From Streptomyces sp. NBC_00273 (GTDB lineage Bacteria > Actinomycetota > Actinomycetes > Streptomycetales > Streptomycetaceae), in NCBI RefSeq assembly GCF_036178145.1, contig NZ_CP108067.1, positions 7,696,001-7,760,000 on the forward strand: a stretch of DNA of 64,000 nucleotides. Direction: 5' to 3'. The position numbers and the translations under genes are program-made. Positions 52,117-59,634 of the stretch are shown here, piece by piece. Position 1 is the stretch's first letter; every line of letters begins with the position of its first letter. Below the pieces are notes generated by a model that saw only the letters and a program-made list of their open reading frames with translations, did not search any database and was not told the DNA's origin.

Positions 52117-52723
52117 CCGCACCGGTGCCATGCACGCGGTGTCGCCGGTCGAGCCGCTGACCTTGAAGATCCTGGTCGCGGGCGGCTTCGGGGTGGGCAA
52201 GACCACCCTGGTCAGCGCGGTGAGCGAAATCAGACCGCTGCGCACCGAGGAACGGCTCTCCGAGCCGGGCGTCGGTGTCGACGACACCGGGGGAGTGGAG
52301 GGCAAGAGCACCACCACCGTGGCCATGGACTTCGGGCGCATCACGCTCCGCGAGGACCTGGTGCTGTACCTGTTCGGCACCCCCGGACAGGACCGCTTCT
52401 GGTTCCTGTGGGACGAGCTCGCCCAGGGGTCGCTCGGCGCCGTCGTCCTCGCGGACACCCGGCGCCTCGCCGACTGCTTCGCCGCCATCGACTACTTCGA
52501 GCGGCGCGCGATCCCGTTCGTCGTCGCGGTCAACTGCTTCGACGGAGCCGACCGGCACCCCGTGGTGACCGTCCGGACGGCACTGGACCTCGACCCCGGG
52601 GTACCGGTGCTGCTGTGCGACGCACGGGACCGGGAATCCGTGAAGGACGTGCTGGTGGGGGTCGTGGAACACGCGATGTCCCTGGCGCGCGAGCGCCGCC
52701 GGAGCCTTTCGGCGGGCGCCTGA
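52097..52723 (+). CDS. cvnD: CvnD, Ras-like small GTPase
   Basis: A 208-residue GTPase. The P-loop is GGFGVGKTT at residues 29-37, switch II contains FGTPGQDRFWF, and the G4 position is NCFD in place of NKxD. These are typical of the conservon GTPases. It receives input through CvnB and signals through unknown partners. It closes the operon, and a hairpin at 52731-52766 follows. A strongly basic C-terminus (RERRRSL) is present. Confidence 0.93.
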   Translation: MAFGRFSRTGAMHAVSPVEPLTLKILVAGGFGVGKTTLVSAVSEIRPLRTEERLSEPGVGVDDTGGVEGKSTTTVAMDFGRITLREDLVLYLFGTPGQDRFWFLWDELAQGSLGAVVLADTRRLADCFAAIDYFERRAIPFVVAVNCFDGADRHPVVTVRTALDLDPGVPVLLCDARDRESVKDVLVGVVEHAMSLARERRRSLSAGA

Positions 52724-52730
52724 CACGGGG

Positions 52731-52766
52731 GCGGCCCGTACCCCCGCCGACTGGGGTACGGGCCGC
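52731..52766. terminator. Terminator between cvnD and the thiolase gene
   Basis: GCGGCCCGTACCCC (52731-52744) pairs perfectly with 52753-52766 across eight bases, between convergent genes. Confidence 0.85.
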
Positions 52767-52868
52767 AGCTCTCACGGGGGGACCGGGGCCCCGGCCGCGG
52801 CGCGGGACTGTGGAGCGAGTGTGAACCTGCCGCCGGGAGCCGTCAAGCATGCGGACAACACCAGCAGT

Positions 52869-54059
52869 TCAGCGCACGGCGACGACGGCAGACCCGTGCC
52901 CGAACAACCCCTGGTTCGCCGTGATCCCCGCCCGCGCACCGGGCACCTGCCGCTCCCCGGCCGTGCCGCGCAACTGCCAGGTCAGCTCACACACCTGCGC
53001 GATCGCCTGCGCCGGCACCGCCTCCCCGAAGGAAGCCAGCCCGCCACTGGTGTTGACCGGGATCCGGCCACCCAGCGCCGTCGCCCCCTCCCGTACGAGC
53101 TTCGCCCCCTCACCCTCACCGCACAGCCCGATGTCCTCGTACCACTCCAGCTCCAGGGCGGTCGACAGGTCGTACACCTCGGCCAGCGAGAGGTCGTCCG
53201 GGCCGAGCCCCGCCTCCTCGTAGGCGGCGCGCGCGATCGAGGACCTGAAGGACCCGGCCGCCGGCGCCACCGCCACCGCCGAGTCGGTGGCGATGTCCGG
53301 CAGGTCCAGCACCGTCCGCGGATAGCTGGGCGTCACCGTCGAGACGGCCCGGATCCGCACCGGATCGGCCACCCCGTGCGCACGGGCGAAGTCCATGCTG
53401 GTGAGCACCAGGGCCGCGCCCCCGTCGGAGGTGGCGCAGATGTCGAGCAGCCGGAGCGGATCGGCGACCACGGCCGACGCCGCGACGTCCTCGGCGGTGA
53501 CCTTCCTGCGGTAGCGGGCGTGCGGGTTGAGTAGCCCGGCCGCCGCGTTCTTCACCTTGACCTGGGCGAAGTCCTCAAGGGTGTCCCCGTGCAGGGCCAT
53601 CCGGCGCCGGGCGTAGAGCGCGAAGTAGGCCGGGTTGGTGGCGCCGAGCACGCGGAACCGCAGCCAGTCCGGATCGTCGGGCCGGTCGCCGCCGGCCGGT
53701 GCGAAGAACCCCTTGGGCGCGGCGTCCGCGCCGACCACGAGCACCACGTCGGCCAGGCCGGCCAGGATCTGCGCGCGGGCGGCTCCGATGGCCTGGGCAC
53801 CGGACGCGCAGGCCGCGTACACGCTGGTGACCCGCGCGCCCTGCCAGCCGAGCGCCCGGGCGAAGGTGGCGCCCGCCACGTAGCCCGGGTAGCCGGAACG
53901 CACGGTGTCGGCGCCGACGATCGACTGCACCTGCGTCCAGTCCAGTCCGGCGTCGGCCAGCGCCGCCCGCGCGGCGGCCCGCCCGTACTCGACGAAACTG
54001 CGGCCCCATTTGCCCCAGGGGTGCATACCGGCCCCGAGGACGGCGATGTCGGTGCTCAC
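52869..54059 (-). CDS. Thiolase-like protein (lipid-transfer/acetyltransferase type)
   Basis: A 396-residue protein. VYAACASGAQAIGAAR contains the nucleophilic cysteine region. GHGSAVVAVR closes the fold, and PVNTSGGLASFGEAVPAQAIAQ is the conserved C-terminal site. The partner gene upstream is a zinc-ribbon OB-fold protein, a pairing typical of non-decarboxylating thiolases that use or make branched or steroid acyl-CoA. The GTG start overlaps the OB-fold stop (GTGA, 54056-54059). The substrate is unknown. Confidence 0.87.
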   Translation of the reverse strand: MSTDIAVLGAGMHPWGKWGRSFVEYGRAAARAALADAGLDWTQVQSIVGADTVRSGYPGYVAGATFARALGWQGARVTSVYAACASGAQAIGAARAQILAGLADVVLVVGADAAPKGFFAPAGGDRPDDPDWLRFRVLGATNPAYFALYARRRMALHGDTLEDFAQVKVKNAAAGLLNPHARYRRKVTAEDVAASAVVADPLRLLDICATSDGGAALVLTSMDFARAHGVADPVRIRAVSTVTPSYPRTVLDLPDIATDSAVAVAPAAGSFRSSIARAAYEEAGLGPDDLSLAEVYDLSTALELEWYEDIGLCGEGEGAKLVREGATALGGRIPVNTSGGLASFGEAVPAQAIAQVCELTWQLRGTAGERQVPGARAGITANQGLFGHGSAVVAVR

Positions 54060-54532
54060 TCGGCGCCCCCCACCGGCCGGAACTGCCAGGTGGTCCAGAC
54101 GGTCCCGGCGGTCCCGATGGTTCCGGGATCCTCGTTCAGCACGCCCCCGACCACCTCGACCTCCATACCGACTGCCAGATCGGCGACCCCGACCCCCGGC
54201 GCGGCCTGCCCCAGGACCACCATCCCCTCGGCCGCCAGCTCCACCGCGACCAGCGTGTACGGCTCCCAGGGCGCGTCCGGGTCGGACACGTACGGCGCGG
54301 GCGGCCGGTAGCGCCCGTCGGTGTAGGACCAGACCCGGCCCCGCGGGGACAGCGGCACCTCGGCGAGCTCGCCGCCGCCGGGGCAGCGCGGATTGCGGCA
54401 GTACGCGTCCTCGCGCGGGAAGAACACCGCGGTACAGGCCGAGCACCGGGTGCCGAGCAGCCGGAAGCCGCCGCCGTCCGGTGCGTCCTCGGTGAACCAC
54501 CCGCTCACGACGGGTGTGCGTGTGCGTGCCAC
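54056..54532 (-). CDS. Zn-ribbon OB-fold (DUF35) protein
   Basis: A 158-residue protein with a rubredoxin-like zinc ribbon (CSACTAVFFPREDAYCRNPRC, key cysteines at about residues 30, 33, 44 and 49) followed by an OB-fold (GRVWSYTDGRY and later EVEVVGGVL). DUF35 proteins bind acyl-CoA and pair with thiolases or reductases. It is directly upstream of the thiolase gene and overlaps it by four bases. The GTG start has GGGAGGGG upstream. Confidence 0.88.
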   Translation of the reverse strand: MARTRTPVVSGWFTEDAPDGGGFRLLGTRCSACTAVFFPREDAYCRNPRCPGGGELAEVPLSPRGRVWSYTDGRYRPPAPYVSDPDAPWEPYTLVAVELAAEGMVVLGQAAPGVGVADLAVGMEVEVVGGVLNEDPGTIGTAGTVWTTWQFRPVGGAE

Positions 54533-54566
54533 GGTGCCCCTCCCTGGTCAGCAATCTGACGGATCG

Positions 54567-54935
54567 TCAGGAGTCTGCCACGGGCGGACCGCCCTGACAC
54601 GGGTTCTCGGCGAGCCACTTCTGCGCGATCTCGCCCAGCTCCGCGTCGCGCCCGGCCAGCATCATCCGGATCATCTGCGCGTCCCCGCGCAGCGACCATC
54701 CCGGATGGCCGAAGGTGGCCGGGTTGTTGCCCTCGATCAGGAAGTGCGCGGGCCAGGCGGTCCCGTACCCGATCAGGGGGAGGGCGGCGAGGTATCGCCC
54801 GCGGCCGCGCGCCAGCCCGTAGGCGGTCACGGCCAGACCGGTCAGGGTGCCCGTGAGGTGGATCCAGCGGGTGGCGGCGCGCGAGTGCATCGCGACGTAG
54901 TAGGGCCAGAACTCCTCGTACGAGGTGAAGGTCAT
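54567..54935 (-). CDS. DUF962/Mpo1-like membrane protein
   Basis: A 122-residue protein beginning MTFTSYEEFWPYYVAMHSRAATRWIHLTGT, key HSRAATRWIHLTGT, with two or three membrane segments and HFLIEGNNPATFGHPGWSLRGD. Those histidines and the NxPATF motif are the hallmarks of the DUF962 family; the yeast homologue Mpo1 is a dioxygenase acting on 2-hydroxy fatty acids. The ATG lies six bases after TACCGT (54942-54947, opposite strand), so it is likely leaderless. It is divergent from the NUDIX gene. Confidence 0.85.
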   Translation of the reverse strand: MTFTSYEEFWPYYVAMHSRAATRWIHLTGTLTGLAVTAYGLARGRGRYLAALPLIGYGTAWPAHFLIEGNNPATFGHPGWSLRGDAQMIRMMLAGRDAELGEIAQKWLAENPCQGGPPVADS

Positions 54936-55074
54936 GCGGGCACGGTACTCACGGCCGCCCGACGGCGACAGCGACGGGGAGCGTCGAAAAGGCCGCCGGG
55001 ACGTGCCCCGGGCGCGGCCGGCCGCGCTCCGGCAACAGCCGCCGTCCGCACACCCCTTGGCATACCATCGCCGG

Positions 55075-55584
55075 ATGCCGGCACACCTGAAGGACTCGCA
55101 CTGCTCCACCTGCGGAGCCCCGTACTCCAGCCCCGAGTGGCCCCGCACCTGCGCGGTCTGCGGGGCGACCGCCTACCGAAACCCGCTTCCGGTGGCCGTC
55201 ACCCTCCTCCCCGTCGAGGACGCGGACGGCACCGGCCTCGTGGTCATCACCCGCACCATCGAACCCGCCCTCGGCGGCGTCGCCCTCCCCGGCGGTTTCA
55301 TCGACTTCGGCGAGGACTGGCGCGACGCGGTCGTCCGTGAACTCTTCGAGGAGACCGGCATCACGGCCCCGGCCGAGGAGGTCGTCCTGGCCGACGCCCT
55401 GAGCTCCCCGGCGGGCCACCTCCTCCTCTTCGGGCTCCTGCCGGTCCGCCCGGTCGCGGAACTGCCCGCCTCGAAGCCGACGGACGAGACCACGGGCTGG
55501 CACGTCCTGCACACCCCGTCGGTGCTGGCCTTCCCCCTGCACACCCGGGCGGCGGCGTCCTGGTTCGCGGGCGAGTACGCCTGA
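55075..55584 (+). CDS. NUDIX hydrolase with N-terminal zinc ribbon
   Basis: A 169-residue protein: a zinc ribbon with Cys10, Cys13, Cys26 and Cys29, then a NUDIX domain with GGFIDFGEDWRDAVVRELFEETGI, key REL-x-EET-GI of the NUDIX box. Such enzymes hydrolyse nucleoside-diphosphate-linked compounds, for example NADH or ADP-ribose; which one is not evident. The ATG is six bases after TACCAT (55063-55068), consistent with a leaderless message. Confidence 0.88.
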   Translation: MPAHLKDSHCSTCGAPYSSPEWPRTCAVCGATAYRNPLPVAVTLLPVEDADGTGLVVITRTIEPALGGVALPGGFIDFGEDWRDAVVRELFEETGITAPAEEVVLADALSSPAGHLLLFGLLPVRPVAELPASKPTDETTGWHVLHTPSVLAFPLHTRAAASWFAGEYA

Positions 55585-55641
55585 GCCCGACGCCGTGGGC
55601 CCGACGCCGTGAGTCCGGCGCCGGGCCCTGCGGAGCCGGTG

Positions 55642-56079
55642 TCAGTGCCAGTTGCTGATCTGTACGTCCCGCGGGTGCGGCGCGCCGGAGCCCGTCTCCA
55701 CCAGGGACTTCAGGCTCATCAGGAAGATCGCCCACTTGGTGCTGCAGTGGTTCATGAACTCGACCGGTTCGCGCCAGCCCGCGTGCGCGAACATGAGGAT
55801 CGTCCACTCGCCGTCCTGGGTCAGCTCGAAGCTCACCGTGGTCCCGACCCACTCGGCCGGACCGTCGGCGACCTCCCACAGCACCCGTGCGTTCGGCCGC
55901 AGTTCGAGCACCTTCATGTCGAAGCCGCCGAGGTCGCCGAACCGGAACTCCAGGACGCCGTCGCCGTTCCCGCTCGTGTCGGTCGTCCACCACGCGGCCA
56001 GTCCCTCGACCGTGGTGAGCGCTTCGTACACCTTCTCCGGGGTCGCGGTGATGCCTACCCGGTGCAGGATGTCCACCAT
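55642..56079 (-). CDS. AHSA1/SRPBCC-domain protein (downstream copy)
   Basis: A 145-residue protein with HRVGITATPEKVYEALTTVEGLAAWW, the N-terminal signature of the AHSA1/START-like SRPBCC fold, and VSFELTQDGEWTILMFAHAGW near the middle. It binds hydrophobic ligands in this family. It lies 36 bases after the ArsR gene on the same strand. The ATG has GAGGAGA upstream. The ligand is unknown. Confidence 0.86.
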   Translation of the reverse strand: MVDILHRVGITATPEKVYEALTTVEGLAAWWTTDTSGNGDGVLEFRFGDLGGFDMKVLELRPNARVLWEVADGPAEWVGTTVSFELTQDGEWTILMFAHAGWREPVEFMNHCSTKWAIFLMSLKSLVETGSGAPHPRDVQISNWH

Positions 56080-56115
56080 CTCGATCTCCTCACTTCTCCG
56101 TGTCGGTTCTCCGTG

Positions 56116-56460
56116 TCACTGCTTCTCGTTCTTGGCCCGTTGGATCGCTTCGGCGAGGCTCTTGACGCGCCGCAGCCGGGCGTCCCACATCTCGCCGACC
56201 GAGTTCAGTTGCGCCGCGGCCCGGGCCAGCTGGGCCTCGTCCACCCGGTAGCGCTTCTCCCGTCCCGCCGGCGCGGACCGGACCAGCCCGACCCGGTCGA
56301 GCACGGCCAGGTGTTTGGTCACGGCCTGCCTGGTCACCGGCAGGTGCGCGCTGAGGGTGGTCGCGGTCCCCTGGCCGTCGGCCAGCAGGAGGTCGATCAT
56401 CCGGCGCCGGGTCGGGTCGCCTATCGCGGACCAGAGGTCGTCGTCGACGGCGGTGCTCAT
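56116..56460 (-). CDS. ArsR-family repressor
   Basis: A 114-residue protein with DDDLWSAIGDPTRRRMIDLLLA and TATTLSAHLPVTRQAVTKHLAVLDRVGLV, key recognition helix VTRQAVTKHLAVLD. No ArsR metal-binding cysteine motif is seen, as expected for ArsR proteins paired with AHSA1 genes. Its start overlaps the stop of the upstream AHSA1 gene (ATGA, 56457-56460). The palindromic sites upstream of the operon are its probable operator. Confidence 0.9.
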   Translation of the reverse strand: MSTAVDDDLWSAIGDPTRRRMIDLLLADGQGTATTLSAHLPVTRQAVTKHLAVLDRVGLVRSAPAGREKRYRVDEAQLARAAAQLNSVGEMWDARLRRVKSLAEAIQRAKNEKQ

Positions 56461-56930
56461 CGCGCGGCCGCCAGTCGATCGGCGGTCGCGACCAGGCGCG
56501 GCAGGTAGAAGTCCCAGCCCTGCCGGTGGTCGTCGTAGTGGGCTTCGAGCACGGCGGCCTCCCAGCCCCGTTCGCGGTAGCCGCTCTCGCGGAAGCGGAC
56601 CGTGGTTCCCGTCCCCGCGGGCAGGAGCTCGAAGGTCACCAGCAGCGAGTTGCCCGGACCTGCCGCCTCCGTCTCCGTCTCGTCGTAGGTCCACCGGAAC
56701 GAGAACATCCGCGGCGGGTCGGCCTCGACGACCGTGAACGGCGCGGACTGCTGCCGACCGGTGTCCTGATCCGTCCACGTGAGACGGGCGGTCGCGCCCG
56801 CGGCCGGCTCGAACGCGGTGGTCTCGGCGCTCCACCACTCCCGGATGTGCTCGGGGCTGCTCAGCACCTCGAACACCACCTCGGGTGAGGCGTCGATGTG
56901 CAGCTCGCGCTCGATGCTCCCGTACTCCAT
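56457..56930 (-). CDS. AHSA1/SRPBCC-domain protein (first gene of the operon)
   Basis: A 157-residue protein: IERELHIDASPEVVFEVLSSPEHIREWW is the family signature (key SPEHIREWW), and the C-terminus contains GWDFYLPRLVATADRL. It is the first gene of the AHSA1-ArsR-AHSA1 operon. I chose the ATG at 56930, which has GGAG seven bases upstream, over 56942. The promoter and operator lie just before it (56948-57024). Confidence 0.86.
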   Translation of the reverse strand: MEYGSIERELHIDASPEVVFEVLSSPEHIREWWSAETTAFEPAAGATARLTWTDQDTGRQQSAPFTVVEADPPRMFSFRWTYDETETEAAGPGNSLLVTFELLPAGTGTTVRFRESGYRERGWEAAVLEAHYDDHRQGWDFYLPRLVATADRLAAAR

Positions 56931-56947
56931 GGCCGTCTCCATCTTTC

Positions 56948-57024
56948 GCAACCTTCGGTTGCATATAAAGCTAACCCTCCTTCGGTCGATACGCAACCGA
57001 TGGTTGCGTATCGACCGAAGGAGG
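56948..57024 (-). promoter_or_regulatory. Promoter and double operator of the AHSA1-ArsR operon
   Basis: Two GCAACC-N3-GGTTGC sites lie at 56948-56962 and 56993-57007. The second is the centre of a perfect palindrome with 23-base arms and a three-base centre (56976-57024). On the minus strand TTGCGT (complement of 56991-56996) and TAGCTT (complement of 56968-56973) are 17 bases apart, so the second site overlaps the -35 box and the first one the start of transcription. The palindrome may also end the upstream glycosidase transcript. Confidence 0.75.
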
Positions 57025-57065
57025 CAGCGACACCACGGGCCCGTACGGCCGCCGGCCCCGTGCGC

Positions 57066-59414
57066 CTACAGGCCCCGTACGGTGACCCCCTCCACCCGGT
57101 TCCCCGCCTCGTCCTCCACCACCACCGCGTCACGCAGCCACCGCACCGCGTACCGCTCCACCTCACCCGCCCCGAAGCCCGGCCCCGGGTCCCGGATCAC
57201 CACCCCGCCCCCCGTGCGCCCGCGCGCCGGAGCCCAGACCTCCAGCTCCACCCCGTCGCCGGAGGCGGCGCGCACCGGCAGCACCGACCCCGCCCGCGCC
57301 AGCACCGGGATCCGGCCCTGCGGCGCGTCCAGCAGGATCTGGCCCGGGCCCTCGTACGCCGCCCCCGTCGCCGTGTCGTACCAGCGCCCCCGCGGCAGCC
57401 GCACCGCCCGCCGGTCCGCCCCGCACTCCAGCACCGGCGCCACCAGCAGCGCATCACCCAGCAGGAAGGCGTCCTCGCAGTCCCGCAGCCGCCGCTCCTC
57501 CGGCGCCCCCCACCACAGCGGCCGCACGTACGGGGCCCCCGTCCGACGCGCCAGGTGGGCCAGCGTCACGAAGTACGGCCGCAGCCGTTCCCGCTCCGCC
57601 ATCACCGCCCCGGCCTGCTCCGCCACCTCCGGCCCGAACTCCCACGGCTCCCGCCGCCCCGCCCAGATCGCCGAGTGGGTCCGGAACAGCGGTAGGTAGG
57701 CCCCCAATTGCAGCCACCGCACGTACAACTCCGGCGACGGGGAACCCCCGAACCCCCCGACGTCCGGGCCCGAGTACGGCACCCCGCACAGTCCGAGCCC
57801 CAACACCAGCGCCAGCGAAGCCCGCAGCCCCTCCCAGCTGGACTCCACGTCCCCCGACCAGGTGCCCCCGTACCGCTGCATCCCCGCCCACCCCGACCGC
57901 GAGAACAGGAACGGCCGCTCGGCGGGTCGCAGCCGCACCAGCCCCTCCCACCCCGCCCGCGCCATCCCCAGCGCGTACACGTTGTGCCCCTCGCGGTGGT
58001 CACCGCCCGCCCCGTCCAACGCGTGCCGAGCCGACCTCGGCAGCGTCGTGTCCCCGAACGGAGCGAAGGACACCGGCTCGTTCATGTCGTGCCAGAAACC
58101 GGCGAAGCCCTGCGCGAGCCGCTCCTCGTACAGCCCGCCCCACCACTCCCGCACCGCCGGATCCGTGAAATCCGGGTACGCGCACTCGCCCGGCCACACC
58201 TCACCGCGCACCTCCCCGCCCCGCGCGTCCCGCACGAACGCCCCGCCCGACCCCACCGTCAGCCCCGACGCGTGCACCCCGTCGCCCGCCTTCACCGCCG
58301 GGTCCACGATCGACACGAGCCGCACCCCCAGCTCACCCAACTCGCGCGCCAGCCCTGGCAGATCGGGGAACCGCCCCTCGTCCACCGTGAACACCCGGTG
58401 CCCGTCGTAGTGGTCGATGTCCAGATGTACGGCCGACAGCGCGAGCCCGCGCGACGCGTACCCCGCCACCACCCGCCGCACCTCTTCCGCGCTCCCGAAC
58501 CCCCACCGCGCGTGCTGGTACCCCAGCGCCCACTCCGGCGGCACCGCGGCCGCACCCGTCAGCCCCGACCACCCCTGCAACACCCGCGCCGGCGTCCCCA
58601 CCAGCACCCAGCACCGCAGCGGCCCGCCCTCCATCCGCAGCTCGCTCGCCCCCGGCCGGTCCGCCCCCGAACCGGCGCCCTCCTCACCCTCGCGCAGCAC
58701 CACCCGCCCGTCCCACGAGTTGTCGTGGAACACCAGGTGCGTCCCCGCGTCCGCCACCACCAGCTGCACGGGCATCGTCAGGTACAGCGGATCGGCCCCC
58801 GGCCCGAAGCCCCCCTTCGGATCCGTGTTCCACAGCCGGTACGCCCCGTCCCGCAGCCGCGGCCCCGCGGCCCGCCCGCCCAGCCCGAAGAACCGCGCGT
58901 CCGCCGGCACCTCGCTCCGCTGCAGCCACCGCGCCGCACCCATCCGCGGATCCACCGGCTCCCACCACCGCGGCGGCGCCTCCCGCCGCAGCACCGTCCC
59001 GCCCGGCGTACGCACCTCCAGCGCCCCGTGCCGCGACACCGCCACCGTCACCCGCTCCGACACCACCCGCCAGCCGCCCCCGGTGTCCGGCTCCAGCACG
59101 GCCCGCGGATCCGGCTCGGGGCCGTCGCCCACCACCGCGTACGACGGCGTCGGCCCGGCCCCGTCCCAGCTCCAGAACACCGCGCCGCCCACCATCACCC
59201 GCACCAGCAGCTCGGAGCGCGCGAACCGCAGCACGCCCCCGCCCGGGAGGGCCTCCGTACCGGTCAGCAGCCCGGGGACGCGCGCCCGCTCCGCGCCCCG
59301 GCGCGGAAGCCCCACCGCGTCCGAGCGCCGGTGGCGCCAGGCCGAGCGCCAGGCGCGCCGACCGCGCTCCGTACCGATGTCTTTCACCGCACGTACCAGA
59401 TCACGACCGTTCAT
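57066..59414 (-). CDS. Glycoside hydrolase family 31 (alpha-glucosidase-like)
   Basis: A 782-residue GH31 protein. The N-terminal beta-sandwich contains FFGLGGRAAGPRLRDG. The catalytic barrel has HLDIDHYDGHRVFTVD, then GFWHDMNEPVSF with the nucleophile Asp near residue 443, and WSGDVESSWEGLRASL with the acid/base Asp. C-terminal sandwich domains follow. No signal peptide is evident, so it is cytosolic. The preferred sugar (glucose or xylose) is not clear. The start is ATG 59414; a GTG nine bases upstream is an alternative. It stops 42 bases before the palindrome. Confidence 0.9.
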   Translation of the reverse strand: MNGRDLVRAVKDIGTERGRRAWRSAWRHRRSDAVGLPRRGAERARVPGLLTGTEALPGGGVLRFARSELLVRVMVGGAVFWSWDGAGPTPSYAVVGDGPEPDPRAVLEPDTGGGWRVVSERVTVAVSRHGALEVRTPGGTVLRREAPPRWWEPVDPRMGAARWLQRSEVPADARFFGLGGRAAGPRLRDGAYRLWNTDPKGGFGPGADPLYLTMPVQLVVADAGTHLVFHDNSWDGRVVLREGEEGAGSGADRPGASELRMEGGPLRCWVLVGTPARVLQGWSGLTGAAAVPPEWALGYQHARWGFGSAEEVRRVVAGYASRGLALSAVHLDIDHYDGHRVFTVDEGRFPDLPGLARELGELGVRLVSIVDPAVKAGDGVHASGLTVGSGGAFVRDARGGEVRGEVWPGECAYPDFTDPAVREWWGGLYEERLAQGFAGFWHDMNEPVSFAPFGDTTLPRSARHALDGAGGDHREGHNVYALGMARAGWEGLVRLRPAERPFLFSRSGWAGMQRYGGTWSGDVESSWEGLRASLALVLGLGLCGVPYSGPDVGGFGGSPSPELYVRWLQLGAYLPLFRTHSAIWAGRREPWEFGPEVAEQAGAVMAERERLRPYFVTLAHLARRTGAPYVRPLWWGAPEERRLRDCEDAFLLGDALLVAPVLECGADRRAVRLPRGRWYDTATGAAYEGPGQILLDAPQGRIPVLARAGSVLPVRAASGDGVELEVWAPARGRTGGGVVIRDPGPGFGAGEVERYAVRWLRDAVVVEDEAGNRVEGVTVRGL

Positions 59415-59634
59415 GCCGCTCACCCTGCCACCGGCCCCCGACCGAGGGGACGGCGTTCAACTGTCGTTCACCCGGCAGCGGACCCCCGTGTCGATCATCC
59501 GACCCGCCAGGACGGCCCTGGTGCAGCGGACGATCACATGGCATGGTCCCTGTGAGCCGCTGCGCCCACACCCCCGCGCGACGGCACCGTACGCACACGA
59601 AGCGCGAGCCGCAGACTTGACCGGGAGCCGACCC

